64,000 nucleotides of DNA. It comes from Brachionus manjavacas (Eukaryota > Rotifera > Eurotatoria > Ploima > Brachionidae). Each line of letters begins with the position of its first letter. Positions within the stretch are counted from its first letter, which is position 1. Below the pieces are notes generated by a model. That model was given only the letters and a program-made list of their open reading frames with translations, did no database searches and was not told where the DNA came from. The position numbers and the translations under genes were made by a program. Positions 45,601 through 54,041 of this stretch are shown here, one piece after another. Location: positions 1,178,001-1,242,000 of the forward strand of contig JAHQIY010000013.1 of the NCBI GenBank assembly GCA_019054805.1, in the 5' to 3' direction.

Positions 45601-46638
45601 GTAAGATTAATACTTTTTTTGAGTGTCGTTAAAATTGCATGGTCTAAATAGAAAAAAAAATACCCATTTTGCAGTTGGTATACATTTTCATTCAAGGATT
45701 TGGAAGCAACAATGAAGAAACGATCTAAATTTCGAGCTCAAAAGAACATATTCAAAAATGATAGAGAAAATTCAACTAACAGTTCATCATCAACAAACTC
45801 ATCGTTTGGCTCAACACCTTCGTCTCCAACATATTTTTCTAACAATTCATCTCCATTGCCACTAGTTAGCTCGCATCTAAATGGAATTAATATTCAAACG
45901 ATGCCGATCCCATTGCCACTTCCTCTTTGCACCCAATACATACAAAACAAGTCTTATTTAGAGACAGTACAGGAAGAAGAGCCGCCAGCTACTCTGGACA
46001 CCGAGACCAATCGATCCAATATGGGCACGGAACTGCAAAGCATGAGTGAAGAGGAAATTCTTAATTCAATTGAAAATCAACTTTATGAACAATTAAGTCA
46101 ATTTAAACCTGTTAAAAAAAGCTTTAAAACTTCAGCGAGTATTTGTCTAGCTAATCATGAGTCTAATGAACAATCTGAAAATTCTAGTGTATCAACATCA
46201 ATGGTAATAACGCCAAACAATCAGCTAAAAGAGGGTCAAAATGGTGCACAATGTTCAACAGTAAATGGAAAAAATTCCAATCTAGGGGTTAGATCTAGTG
46301 ATCCAGGACTGATGAAAGCGGTGAAATCAAAAATTATAACAAACGGATCGATGCAGAGAGTATCTATGAACAGGAATGAGAATAGTGATTTGGATAAAAA
46401 TAATTTCAATTCAGTTAATGTGTGTTTTTCTGAGAATGGTAGGAAAAAAGATGACCAAATATTGAATGCTGAAATTGCGAATAAAACAAGCATTTTATCA
46501 ACAGTTTTGGTACAAAAACGAAAAGCAGAAGGCTCAAAAAATGACATCTGTTCTAATGTTATGGGTTCTTCAACTTCATCAATCGCCAGTTGTTCATCAA
46601 CGCCTAGACGTGTTAGTCTCAGTGTAACCGATTTGTAG
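20266..46638 (+). CDS. SRCIN1/KIAA1217-like: SRCIN1/KIAA1217 (p140Cap/Sickle tail)-like protein with AIP3 domain
   Basis: The proposed exons are 20266-20413, 35323-36302, 38477-38636, 39966-40059, 40110-40217, 40291-41335, 41397-41503, 44771-44959, 45183-45342, 45439-45600 and 45697-46638, and all phases agree. Diagnostic parts are DKEKQRGALMEYFKSQQ (matches the DRKREAFLEHLK motif), LIYGPETKRTLLPSQVTG, DTVKALFVRAFSDKLTM and VKIYIKDQTKDLFYQLDDM. The last three correspond to the most conserved block of vertebrate SRCIN1/KIAA1217. A coiled-coil/AIP3-like part follows (MKLMQKQLETLTNLVHQAL, then exons 41397-45600). Long Ser-rich disordered stretches and a short poly-Ala run occur upstream and downstream. 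Family members are cytoplasmic adaptors linking Src-type signalling and the actin and microtubule cytoskeleton. The join from 20413 to 35323 rests only on phase, composition and donor/acceptor quality. A polyA signal lies at 46721-46726. Confidence 0.82.
25451..25478 (+). repeat. (TAG)n microsatellite
   Basis: About nine perfect trinucleotide units occur in the large intron. Confidence 0.85.
25655..25710 (+). repeat. Double-hairpin repeat, copy 4 (diverged)
   Basis: GGAGA-TGA-TCTCC is followed by GAGGCAGTAAC and later AGCCCTC. The first stem is again perfect although its sequence differs from the other copies. Confidence 0.4.
27347..27880 (-). mobile_element. LINE ORF2 fragment (second half of RT and C-terminus)
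   Basis: Minus-strand frames give DDMKIMATFNHTNLYY (after the RT active-site DD), KLMHIGNKNPRFAYTLLN, then DLKWDAHVAALLSEKAL, YFRSLNEYGVSVWNPYL and KRELEKVQRRVTKLIP. This order is diagnostic of CR1/jockey-clade reverse transcriptases. Frame changes and internal stops occur between the pieces. The ending KVQRRVTKLIP differs from the KRIQVIQNSAV type at 31 kb, so this is a second LINE family. Confidence 0.8.
29400..29620 (+). mobile_element. LINE fragment: extreme C-terminus and 3' UTR
   Basis: SEDKYGDSRFVEYPTPSCN and CNCYLAIF match the C-terminal stretch read on the minus strand at 31270-31340 (EYKAGFDSRFIAYPTPLCN). It is a 5'-truncated copy of the main LINE family in this window. Confidence 0.55.
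30845..31055 (-). mobile_element. LINE 3' fragment with conserved hairpin, minus strand
   Basis: LFELSERYLGTELIQSLVV is related to LFELSERHVGRGLVNSVPLV in the neighbouring copy. The fragment ends in CTGAAGGAGCTATAGCTC, then GGTGCAG and an AAAT-rich tail. Confidence 0.7.
31060..32760 (-). mobile_element. LINE (CR1/L2-like) with most of the reverse transcriptase, degraded
   Basis: In minus-strand order the pieces are PKAWKIAKISMSPKK, NYRPISMTSSLGKLLERM, NFLLIEEQSGFR, then an open frame at 32353-31907 with AGVPQGSVICPLLFSIF, FADD and VEFLGILFDSKLNFT. After a gap comes a C-terminal region (31250-31620) with GSILDYSFPCLNSISDTY and RSILKLKYDTSSNIIHH. These are RT motifs 1-7 of the jockey/CR1 group. 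At least three frame changes or stops separate the parts. A foreign repeat end at 31860-31920 interrupts it between RT and C-terminus. No endonuclease domain remains, so it is 5'-truncated. Confidence 0.85.
31858..31920 (+). repeat. Repeat end with GCCAAGCCTGGC hairpin, copy 1
   Basis: CATCGCCAAGCCTGGCGTAA followed by an A/T tail lies inside the LINE fragment. The same word recurs at 34454. It is probably the 3' end of another retroelement family, with stem GCCA/TGGC. Confidence 0.45.
34445..34500 (+). repeat. Repeat end with GCCAAGCCTGGC hairpin, copy 2
   Basis: CATCGCCAAGCCTGGCTTAA is followed by an A/T-rich run. It shares 16 leading bases with the copy at 31872. Confidence 0.4.
36659..37309. 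mobile_element. MITE with 8-bp target duplication and GTTCAC subterminal repeats
   Basis: The inverted ends start GGGTCTAGTCCATTAGGTG and are perfect for about 25 bp. Both flanks carry AAAAAATC (36651-36658 and 37310-37317), an 8 bp duplication. The left end has a tandem repeat of AAGGTGAACAAGTTTTCACG, and GTGAAC/GTTCAC words recur throughout both arms. An 8 bp duplication fits hAT-like or Merlin-like elements. The terminal GGG is not the usual hAT CAG, so the superfamily is left open. No coding region is present. Confidence 0.8.
37535..37602 (-). repeat. Dispersed GAGCAT repeat, inverted partial copy
   Basis: On the minus strand it reads GACCGTTTTGAGCATTAAGA then GATCATAAACTTCAAAAT, matching the cores at 16910 and 38015. 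Confidence 0.45.
37914..38075 (+). repeat. Dispersed GAGCAT repeat, copy 2
   Basis: It shares GCAGAGCTTGCCTTTAGAT, CCTCTGCACTT and GATCATTTTGAGCATCAAAA with 16814-16975 in the same order. Confidence 0.5.
38831..38873 (+). repeat. Strong short hairpin near exon
   Basis: GTATCGATTGGAATCGG pairs with CCGATCCAATCGATAC across an 8-base loop, with one bulged base. It lies 200 bases after the 38477-38636 exon in a less AT-rich patch (38700-39010). It may be an RNA structure or a small transposon remnant. Confidence 0.45.
39673..39901 (+). CDS. Alternative first exon of the SRCIN1-like gene
   Basis: MFSFLNKKSSKKSQTESKL opens a basic, lysine-rich segment of 76 codons with an in-frame TAG eight codons upstream. 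It ends at donor TTAG/GTGTGA (phase 1), followed by a 64-base intron with a good branch word CTACTAAG and acceptor at 39965. Splicing gives NSLGLCYLIYGPETK, which matches the SLG-LY-QYGDETK block of vertebrate members better than the alternative join from exon 38636. Both upstream exons end in phase 1, so either can join 39966. This suggests two promoters producing long and short isoforms (inference). Confidence 0.65.
41805..42480 (-). mobile_element. LINE 3' fragment (post-RT region and tail)
   Basis: The minus-strand frame at 42460-42194 reads SQKFLGFLYKQFCQSIFRY, LNELDIRQSLLLKRALGI and MYLKHKIFFLKQI, the usual post-RT layout of LINE ORF2 (colony-like L-x-x-L-x-x-x-Q/R-x-x-x-L-x-x-x-L-G). 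The element ends near 41805 in an (AATA)-type tail. It has no RT core, so it is strongly 5'-truncated. Confidence 0.55.
42626..42656 (+). repeat. (TTA)n microsatellite
   Basis: About ten perfect trinucleotide units. Confidence 0.85.
42883..43171. mobile_element. hAT-like MITE (289 bp)
   Basis: The inverted ends CAGATTTGTGCGTAAGTC and GACTTACGCACAAGTCTG have one mismatch and are flanked by the perfect 8 bp direct repeat ATTAAAAT (42875-42882 and 43172-43179). AAGTCA/TGACTT words are reiterated inside, as in the 2875 and 3533 elements, so they may be related. It is non-coding. Confidence 0.85.
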
Positions 46639-46726
46639 ATTTTTTATGTGTACTTTTTTTTTTTAATTTTTTAAATTTATCCAGCACATTTTGGTTAATT
46701 TGTCTTATTTATTTTTTGAAAATAAA

Positions 46727-47301
46727 ATTTCTACTATCATTAAACATTGATTTTTTTAATGTAAATTTTTAATTTAATAATTTTAAAAAAAGTTCTAAAT
46801 ACTAGGAAAAAAGCTAAATAAAGCAAACATGAAGCAGCTTTTGTCGCTCTAAGGTGCAAAGTGACTGAGAAAATGAATGACTTTTTTTTAAAAATTTTTT
46901 ATTCTAAAATTAAACCTTTTTTTTTTAAATCAACTAAAAAAATTGAACAAAACATATTTCATTTAAAATAATATGAAGTTTTTCAATAAATAAAATAATT
47001 CAATAAAATCTTTTTTTAAAAAGATGTGTTGGCTTTTTTGGATAGCTTCAAATTGTTTGTCTGTCTAATGTCCGTCTTTTAGTTTTTTAAACGTTGAAGC
47101 GATTAATACTTTGTTAATTTACAAGATCTGTGAGATGAAAAGTGTAACAAATAACAATAACAATATTTGGGTAACTAAAAAAAATAAAGCTTTAAAGATA
47201 AAAGTGGCGAGAAATAGAAAAGAATAAAAGAATAAGATTAACAATTATAAAAAGCGGCAAAAAATTCTTACAAAAATGGGAACAAAAAGCTTCGACAAAC
47301 T
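46727..47301. other. Intergenic space between convergent genes
   Basis: It holds the 3' flanks of the SRCIN1-like gene (+) and of the Gly/Met-rich EGF gene (-). No other feature is seen. Confidence 0.5.
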
Positions 47302-48362
47302 TTATCTTCCCATTCCCATAGCACCCATACCACCTAGTCCTCCCATGGCACCCATACCACCTAATCCACCCATGCCACCCATGCCTCCCATAGCACCCAT
47401 TCGGTTCATGCCTCCCATGCCACCCATTTGATTCATGCCTCCCATGCCACCTAATCCTCCCATAGCACCCATTCGGTTCATGCCTCCCATGCCACCTAAT
47501 CCTCCCATTGCGCCCATACTACCCATCGCGCCCATTCCGCCCATACCACCCATCGCACCCATACCGCCTAATCCTCCCATGGCACCCATCGGATTCATGC
47601 CTCCCATACCACCTAATCCTCCCATGCCACCCATTTGATTCATGCCTCCCATTCCGAACATTGGGTTCATAGGACCATTTGCTCCTTGAGCATTTGGTGC
47701 TGCTCCACCTTGAGCTTGTTGACTTCCTGGTTGACCAGCTTCACCTGGAGCGCCTGGTGCTCCTGGAGCTCCTGGAGCACCTGGAACCGGAACAGGTAGA
47801 GGGGCAACTAGTGGTGGTGTAAATTCATCTATCAATTGGCAATATTTGCCTGTTAACCCACGGAGGCATACACATGTAAAGTCTGGTCGATTGTCAACCG
47901 TTCGGGTGCTTACACAAGTACCGCCAGATAAACATGGGTTATTAGCACAGGAATCGGGCAGAAAACAGTTTGGATTTTCTGGATCACAACATGCGCCAGT
48001 CAAAACATCACATACTTGACATTTGTTTTCGAAACAGACCCAATCGTAATAGTCATAAGCAGCATAGTCCATATAAGACACATCAAACGGGAACATTGGA
48101 ATTTGTCTTTTTTCACGTTTTTTCTCAACTTTTTCAGTTTTTTCTTCTTTTTTCTCACTCTTTTTCGATTTGACTTAAAAAAGTACAATTTAAAAAAAAA
48201 AACATTGAAAGTTTATTAAAGTTTTACATAATAAATCTAAAAATGAAGCTTCGGCTAAACTTAAGGCTACACAAGCCAAAATGAACACCTAGTATAGAAT
48301 TAATTTATTTAATTCAAGAAAAAAAATATAACTAAAAAAATTACTTTAAACAATTTGTTCAT
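47302..48362 (-). CDS. Secreted EGF-domain protein with Gly/Met-rich tail
   Basis: Exons are 48362-48345, 48288-48228 and 48173-47302, with introns of 56 and 54 bases and phases intact. MNKLFKVFILACVALSLAEA is a clear signal peptide. A lysine/glutamate-rich propeptide follows and ends in REKR, a furin-type site, then QIPMFPFDVSYMDY. Next comes a cysteine block (CQVCDVLTGACCDP, NCFLPDSC) and one EGF-like domain (CANNPCLSGGTC ... FTCVCLRGLTGKYC) with six cysteines in normal spacing. A Pro/Gly/Ala linker with PGAPGAPGAPGAPG leads to about 110 residues of GGMGGMGAM-type repeats ending in R. The product should be extracellular. The Gly/Met repeat suggests a structural or adhesive material, but that is inference. 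It is tandem to a paralogue immediately upstream on the same strand. Confidence 0.9.
47305..47660 (-). repeat. Coding minisatellite (Gly-Gly-Met units)
   Basis: Imperfect 9-18 base units encode GGM, GAM, GGL and NQM/NRM triplets within the C-terminus of the EGF gene. The unit sequences differ slightly, but the Met-Gly-Gly rhythm is kept throughout. Confidence 0.85.
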
Positions 48363-48601
48363 TCTTTTTTAAAAAATTCTAAAATTTAAATTTAATTTTT
48401 AATCTATTTCGCTAAACGCTAATTTTAGAAAGTCGATTAGTGAAAAAAAGCCATTTTTACCAAGAATTTTAAGGCTTGGTTTAAAATCATTCAAACTAAA
48501 AAATTTTTTAAAATTGTTAAAAAAATCAAAATTTCTTTTTCTAAAACATTTCAATAAAAACTTTTCTCAACTAAAACAAACTTAATCAATGAAAACTTAA
48601 T

Positions 48602-49893
48602 TCAAATTTGAGTTTTTTTTCTAAGACTAAAATCCATGCATTCCTCCTTTTCAGAATTGTAAATTTTTCCCTCCGGGCAAGGAATGCGCTTGGCTCCCAA
48701 AACTTTTAATGATGGATTAGGCCTTAAATAAATAAATGAGATTTTCAATTTTTTCAAAAATAAAAAACCGCCGAATTACCTGTTATTTCCTTGATAATTT
48801 GAAGGTGCCTGGTTGTTTTTTACATTTCTAAGTTGGTTTTGACCATACGGCATTTTGGGATTGTTAGAACCATAAGGAAAGGCCGTTTGGTGGTTTGAAT
48901 TGTAGTTCATATTGTTTTTTGTTTGAACATATGATGGATTACCTGCTTTTTGACCATAAGTGCCCATTTGATTAGTAGGACTTTTATATTGAGAGTATAC
49001 ATTGGTAGGATAATTTTTTTGATCGACAACCATTTTTCCATCATTTTTCTGATTATTTTGGTCGTTTTTCTCGGTATCTGTATCATTACCATTAACGCCT
49101 GGATGAGGATGAGGATGAGGCGGCGGAGGAGCAAGCCTATGCTGAATTTCGGACAAAACAGCTAAAATTGGAGGAATAGGAGGAGCGCCTGGACCTGTTG
49201 GTATAGATAAACCGAGACCACCTAGACCCCCTAAAACAGCAGTGGGATTTAACATAGCCATTGCCAATCGTTCAGCTCCAATAAAATAATCATTAACTAG
49301 TTGACAATATTTTCCAGTCAAGCCCGGAAGGCATACACAAGTAAAATCGGGTCTATCGTCGACCGTCTTGGACGATATACAAGTGCCACCCGAAAGACAC
49401 GGATTGTTAAAACAGGTGTCTGGCAAAAAACAATTCACATCTACATCAGGGTCACAGCATTCACTGGTCAAGATGTCACACAATTGGCAAGAGGTTTCGG
49501 AACAAATCCAATCATAGTAATCATAGGAATAATCTGATACTAAATCTCCATAGTAGTTGTAATAATCATAGGCGCCAAAGCCCATAGCCAAACCGCCAGT
49601 GAATGAAAAAGCTCTTTTTTTACGGAGAGACGACGAGTTCGTCAAAGACTCATTTAGAGATGCTGGAGTCGGCTCTAAGGATAATCCAGAATCTAATTAG
49701 TTATGGTAAAGATTACATTGAACCAACAATTTAAAGTTAATTAGTTTGGAACCTGCTTACTGTTTCTATTGATCACAAAGGAATTGATACCGACCAGGAT
49801 TGCAAAGTTAAAAAACGCCTAGTAAGTAAAATTAACTAATGCTGAGGAAATCAAATTGGCAGGGCCTACTTTAATAAAAAAAATTTTGGTCAT
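48602..49893 (-). CDS. Secreted EGF-domain protein, paralogue of the downstream gene
   Basis: Exons are 49893-49870, 49818-49761, 49674-48780 and 48722-48602, with all phases matching. MTKIFFIKAFFNFAILVGIN acts as signal peptide. The propeptide ends in RKKR before AFSFTGGLAMGF. The tyrosine-rich segment (YDYYNYYGDLVSDYSYDYYD), the cysteine block (CQLCDILTSECCDP, NCFLPDTC) and the EGF-like domain (CFNNPCLSGGTC ... FTCVCLPGLTGKYC) align closely with the neighbour, so the two arose by tandem duplication. The C-terminus differs: a Pro/His stretch, then an Asn/Gln/Tyr-rich tail, then a small last exon with AKRIPCPEGKIYNSEKEEC. A simple read-through at 48780 would stop at once in TAA, but the sequence there is a good donor (ACAG/GTAATT). 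Probably an extracellular matrix or secreted structural protein. Confidence 0.88.
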
Positions 49894-51552
49894 TATTTAG
49901 GTAGCGTCTTTACCAAACTTATACTGGTTTGGCTTTTGAAAATAAAAAAAAATAAAATTTTATTTAGCGTGATTATTCAAATACTGTACAATATGTTCAA
50001 ATTATAAAGCCAAAGTTGGCTCGTTTGGTTTTTCATGTTTGGTGATGATTAAACTATTTCCAACTAGAAATGCAATTTTTCAATCAAGATAGTCTAGATC
50101 AAGAAGAATATGATTCTTTTAAGTCTCATCTTGTTCATATACATTTTGCGTTGATAAGATTTCAAAATTTACACAAGTAATGCTAGTTTATCTTGATTAA
50201 TTTTGATCGGCTTATTTAACTGCAATTATTCTCTCTGATTTTTTAGTTAAGCTTAATATGCTAATGAATAAGATTTTTCAGTTTAAAAAAAAAATTTTAA
50301 TTTCAAATAATTAAAATGTGTGGATGAAACTTGCATTAAAATAAGAACTTATATCTTAAGTGTTTGATAGCAAAAAATCTATTCATTATTCAAAAAACTG
50401 ATCACTTAAAATTGATTGCAATATTTAAATTCCAAACTTTAAAAGCTGGAAATTCATACTGAATAAATGTCTTCAACCGATTGCAGTTACATGATGATCT
50501 AAATTTGAATCATGAATTAAATTCTTTTAAGTATTTTATTTCAATTAAATTATTATATGGTCTGTGGATATTTTTCAATTAATTGAGATTTTATTCAAAT
50601 GCGATATTGGTCTTGTTAATAAAAAAAGATTGACTTAAAAATATCTTACACACAATAGAATTAAATTATTAATTTAGCATAATTTTAGTTATTTTTCAAA
50701 TTGGTTGTCATGTTTTTGAGGTAAAAAAATGTTTATAAGACGTTAAATTTAAATTATTTCTACAGTTTACACCCTTATGAAAATGTTTTTAAAAACCCGA
50801 TATTGGTTTTTAAATTTTTTCTTGTTTTTTTTTCTTAAAAATTTTTGAATCTAAAAATAATAATTATAGTTTTTTAAAATTAAACATGTTTATTCGAATT
50901 TTTTATTTTTCGGTAAATTTACTTAATTTTACGTAATAATGGTAGGAAATTTAAAAAAAAATAAATTTTTTATTCTAAATAATTACTAAATTATTTAAAA
51001 AAGAAAATTTAAAATTTTTTTTCAAATCAAAAATTAATGTGACTATTTTTATTAAATTTTCTTTACATATAGTAAATTTAGATTTATGCAAAAAAAAGTC
51101 AAATTAATGTCTTTGAATATCATATTTTATTCGTTTCTTTAAATGATGCTCAACCAGCAATCAATACCTTTTTGAAAATTTATTTTCAACAATTCATTCT
51201 TTCATAATTAAATTTAATTTTAAATACCGTATTCCCTTTTTCTATTATGCTGCACCACAAGTTAAAACATACATGCACCAAAGTACATCTGGGCCATGCT
51301 AAAATATTGTTAACTTTGAGCGCATGCTCTAATAGCGTAATCACGCGTTTAGGTCCGCATCAAATACTGAAAGCCTTAATTTAATGCGTCATCAAGACTC
51401 AAAAATATTAAAAAATTTATTTTTTTATTTTTCGATTAAAAAAATAATAAAATTCAAATTCTGCTGCGAGCATTATTTTTAAAGAAATTCAATAAAATGA
51501 CAAAAAAATTTAAAAGATTAAAAAATTAATTCTATTAAGAATAAATGAATAA
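49894..51552. other. Intergenic AT-rich region
   Basis: No gene, RNA or transposon ends recognised. It should include the promoter of the EGF gene that starts at 49893. Confidence 0.45.
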
Positions 51553-51985
51553 TTAAAATTTTTTGTTTTTTGAACCTTTTGGTCGACCTCTTCTTCTAAC
51601 TACGGCAGTTTCTAGTTCTACGGAAGCTGGCATAACTGGAATCGTTGGATGTATCATCACTGGAATTTGACTTCCAATACGAAAAGTTGATGGAAAATTC
51701 TGGCTAAAAATGGAAATCGGAATTTCACATTGGGTGGACCTACCTTCCCCACTATCGGATGACGATGATGCTGCAGATGATGAAGATGATCCATTACTGG
51801 ATGACGAATCTAGACCATATGACAGCGCAGAAGACATAATGAACGATGATCGGTATCTTTTTGATGATAATAACGAAGCTCAAATACCTGTGAGTAATGA
51901 AATTGAAATATCCGAAGCTAAAAATTCATCATCACCAATGTCATCCAGGAATAGATCATTTTCATCATCTTCAGCATCTCTTTGC
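51553..51985 (-). CDS. 3' part of AT-hook protein gene
   Basis: Two exons are read: 51985-51888 and 51809-51553, with a 78-base intron (donor ACAG/GTATTT, acceptor GGTCTAG). The first encodes an acidic stretch (QRDAEDDENDLFLDDIGDDE). The second encodes a Ser/Ala run, a segment with QNFPSTFRIGSQIPVMIHP, and the C-terminus VVRRRGRPKGSKNKKF. RGRPKGSKNKK is a classic AT-hook, which binds the minor groove of AT-rich DNA, so the product is probably nuclear. The acceptor at 51986-51987 shows that at least one more 5' exon exists, which I could not find up to 53.8 kb. The opposite strand is also open (Asp-rich), but it has no recognisable motif. Confidence 0.72.
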
Positions 51986-51987
51986 CT

Positions 51988-54041
51988 ATTAAAAAAAATT
52001 ATTACTCAAAAATATTTAATGAATGTCGACTAAAATAATCAAGTATTTAAATATTTAATTGAGGTTTAAAAAAATCAAATGAGTGTACAAAAATTGTAAA
52101 AATAAAAATTCATTAAGGGTATTAATTAATCTTAGTGGTGACTTAATTAAATATTATTCATTTTTTTTTCCTTTATTCGAGTTCATGTGCAAGCATGTAG
52201 TTGGTATGGCTATTAGACTAAAATAAGTTGATCCTCCATTTAAGCTAAATCAGTTCCCATAGGAAAAAAAGAAAGTGTGGCAGACCTATATTAGTAAGAA
52301 AGCATTTACTAGAGAATTATTTTTCATTAAATTTTTTTTTAATATTTTGGTTTTCTTTTATATTTTTTCTTAACAAAGTGATTTTTCTAATACTTATTAA
52401 TAATTTCTTTGTACTCTTTTTTAATTTCTTTTATAACAATTTTGACAATTAAAAAATTTCCAACAAAAAAATTTATTTTAATATCAAAATAATTAATAAA
52501 AAACCTAGAAGAAATATCAATTTTAGTTCATCAGTCTATTTTTGCAAATTTAATGACAAAATTTATTTTCAAAGCAAGCAATTGACCTTTAACGAAAAGA
52601 GTGCAAATAAAAAATTAAAGGAAAATAATATGGTGATTTGATTTAAAAAAAATATCGGCTCTTAATTTGGCTTTTCAATGAAAGTGAAACGACTGAAGCT
52701 GTATTTTAAAGTTTTATTTTTAATTGAAGCCTCTAAAAAATAATAGAATTTATTTTATTTAAAAGCTTATTTAACTGCATATAAATATATATATATATTT
52801 AATTAAACTATTACGTATTTAATTATATATTTAATATATATTTAATTAATATATTAATATATATTTATATATATATTTAATTATATATATATTTAAACTA
52901 TTACGAATAGTTCTTTTAATTTAAAATATATTTTTTTCTAATTTCATTATTCAAACATTAAAATATTTAATTAAATTGTTCTATTGAAAATTTAAATTCA
53001 AAAAAGATTTCAATCTTCCAATTTTTTTTTACTTTTAAATTCTATTCAAATTGTTAAACACATCTAGTCATAATATGTATATATAAATATTGGTGACCAA
53101 CACTGATCTTTACATTGTTGTATGTTTGTTGCAGATATCAAATAGTTTTATCATGGTTTTATTTATTATTTGCATTCTAATCTAAGTTGAATATTCTATT
53201 TGAGATTATTTCTATGGTTACATTTTCTTCAAATCTGTTTTTATTATTATCGTAAATTTTTATTTTTCAAAGTCTCTTAAAAATTTCTAAATTAACTTTT
53301 TTCTCTTTAAAGTTTTCAAATAACTTTTATTTTGACTAATTAAAACTCGACACAGATCGCCATTTAGGTAAATAGTGATGGCACAATTAATTGGAACGAT
53401 TCCCTATAAATAGGTTTTTCTATTTGAAATGTTTCTAATGAAACTAGTAGGATTTGATATCAGCTCGAAATGAAATTTATTTTAAGTCTTCTTTAATTAC
53501 CCTTTTGTACTCCAAATTTGCATTACTAAGAAAATTTGATTGATAAAGAATGACTTAAAATTCTTTTATTATTTATATTAAATATTTTCTTTTCGTGTTG
53601 TCATAGAGACCGAAACAATTTCGCAGAAAATTCCAATAGTCCATTCCATTTATGAAAAAAATAAAATAAAATTAATAATGTTTATTTATTTTAAAATTTA
53701 ATGAATTGTTGTTTTCAAAATCTCGTCAAAGGTCTCTTTTCGCACAATTTAATTAAAAAATTATTCTATGGAGATCTTTAACTCTTACCAAATCTTACTT
53801 AATTTTAGAAAACAAGAATCTAGAATTGTGTGACACGAAATTCAAAAAGTTCACAAAAAAAAATGTCCTCACAAGGGAGCAATCAAAACGCGGCTAAAAC
53901 GCGGCTAGGAATTGTTCCAAGCGAAAATATAAAAGAAAAACAAGTAATGTCTAGAGATTTGAGTTTATCACGAACCCTTAGCACATAAACCAGCTTTGAA
54001 TAAGTAAAAGAGGAATTTTTTTTTATTACTCTTATTCAAGA
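51988..54041. other. Intergenic region with AT microsatellites and a possible upstream dynein exon
   Basis: 52780-52905 is almost pure A/T built from TATATATTTAATTA-like words. An ATG at 53863 opens MSSQGSNQNAAKTRLGIVPS and ends at a CAA/GTAATG donor. It could be a 5' exon of the dynein gene, but its phase does not match the exon containing MDRED. The 5' exon of the AT-hook gene should also lie here or further right. Confidence 0.35.

Noticed and set aside
47435-47638. Plus-strand frame of PPMPPNPPIAPI repeats
   Set aside because: It is the reverse reading of the Gly/Met repeat. The minus strand has signal peptide, EGF domain and splice sites.
51880-51882. In-frame TGA between the acidic and serine-rich segments of the AT-hook gene, suggesting read-through or a pseudogene
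   Set aside because: A 78-base intron (51810-51887) with good donor, acceptor and matching phase removes it.
51999-52030. A possible 24-base exon (RHSLNIF) upstream of the AT-hook exon, in matching phase
   Set aside because: It would leave an intron of only 20 bases, too short for normal splicing.
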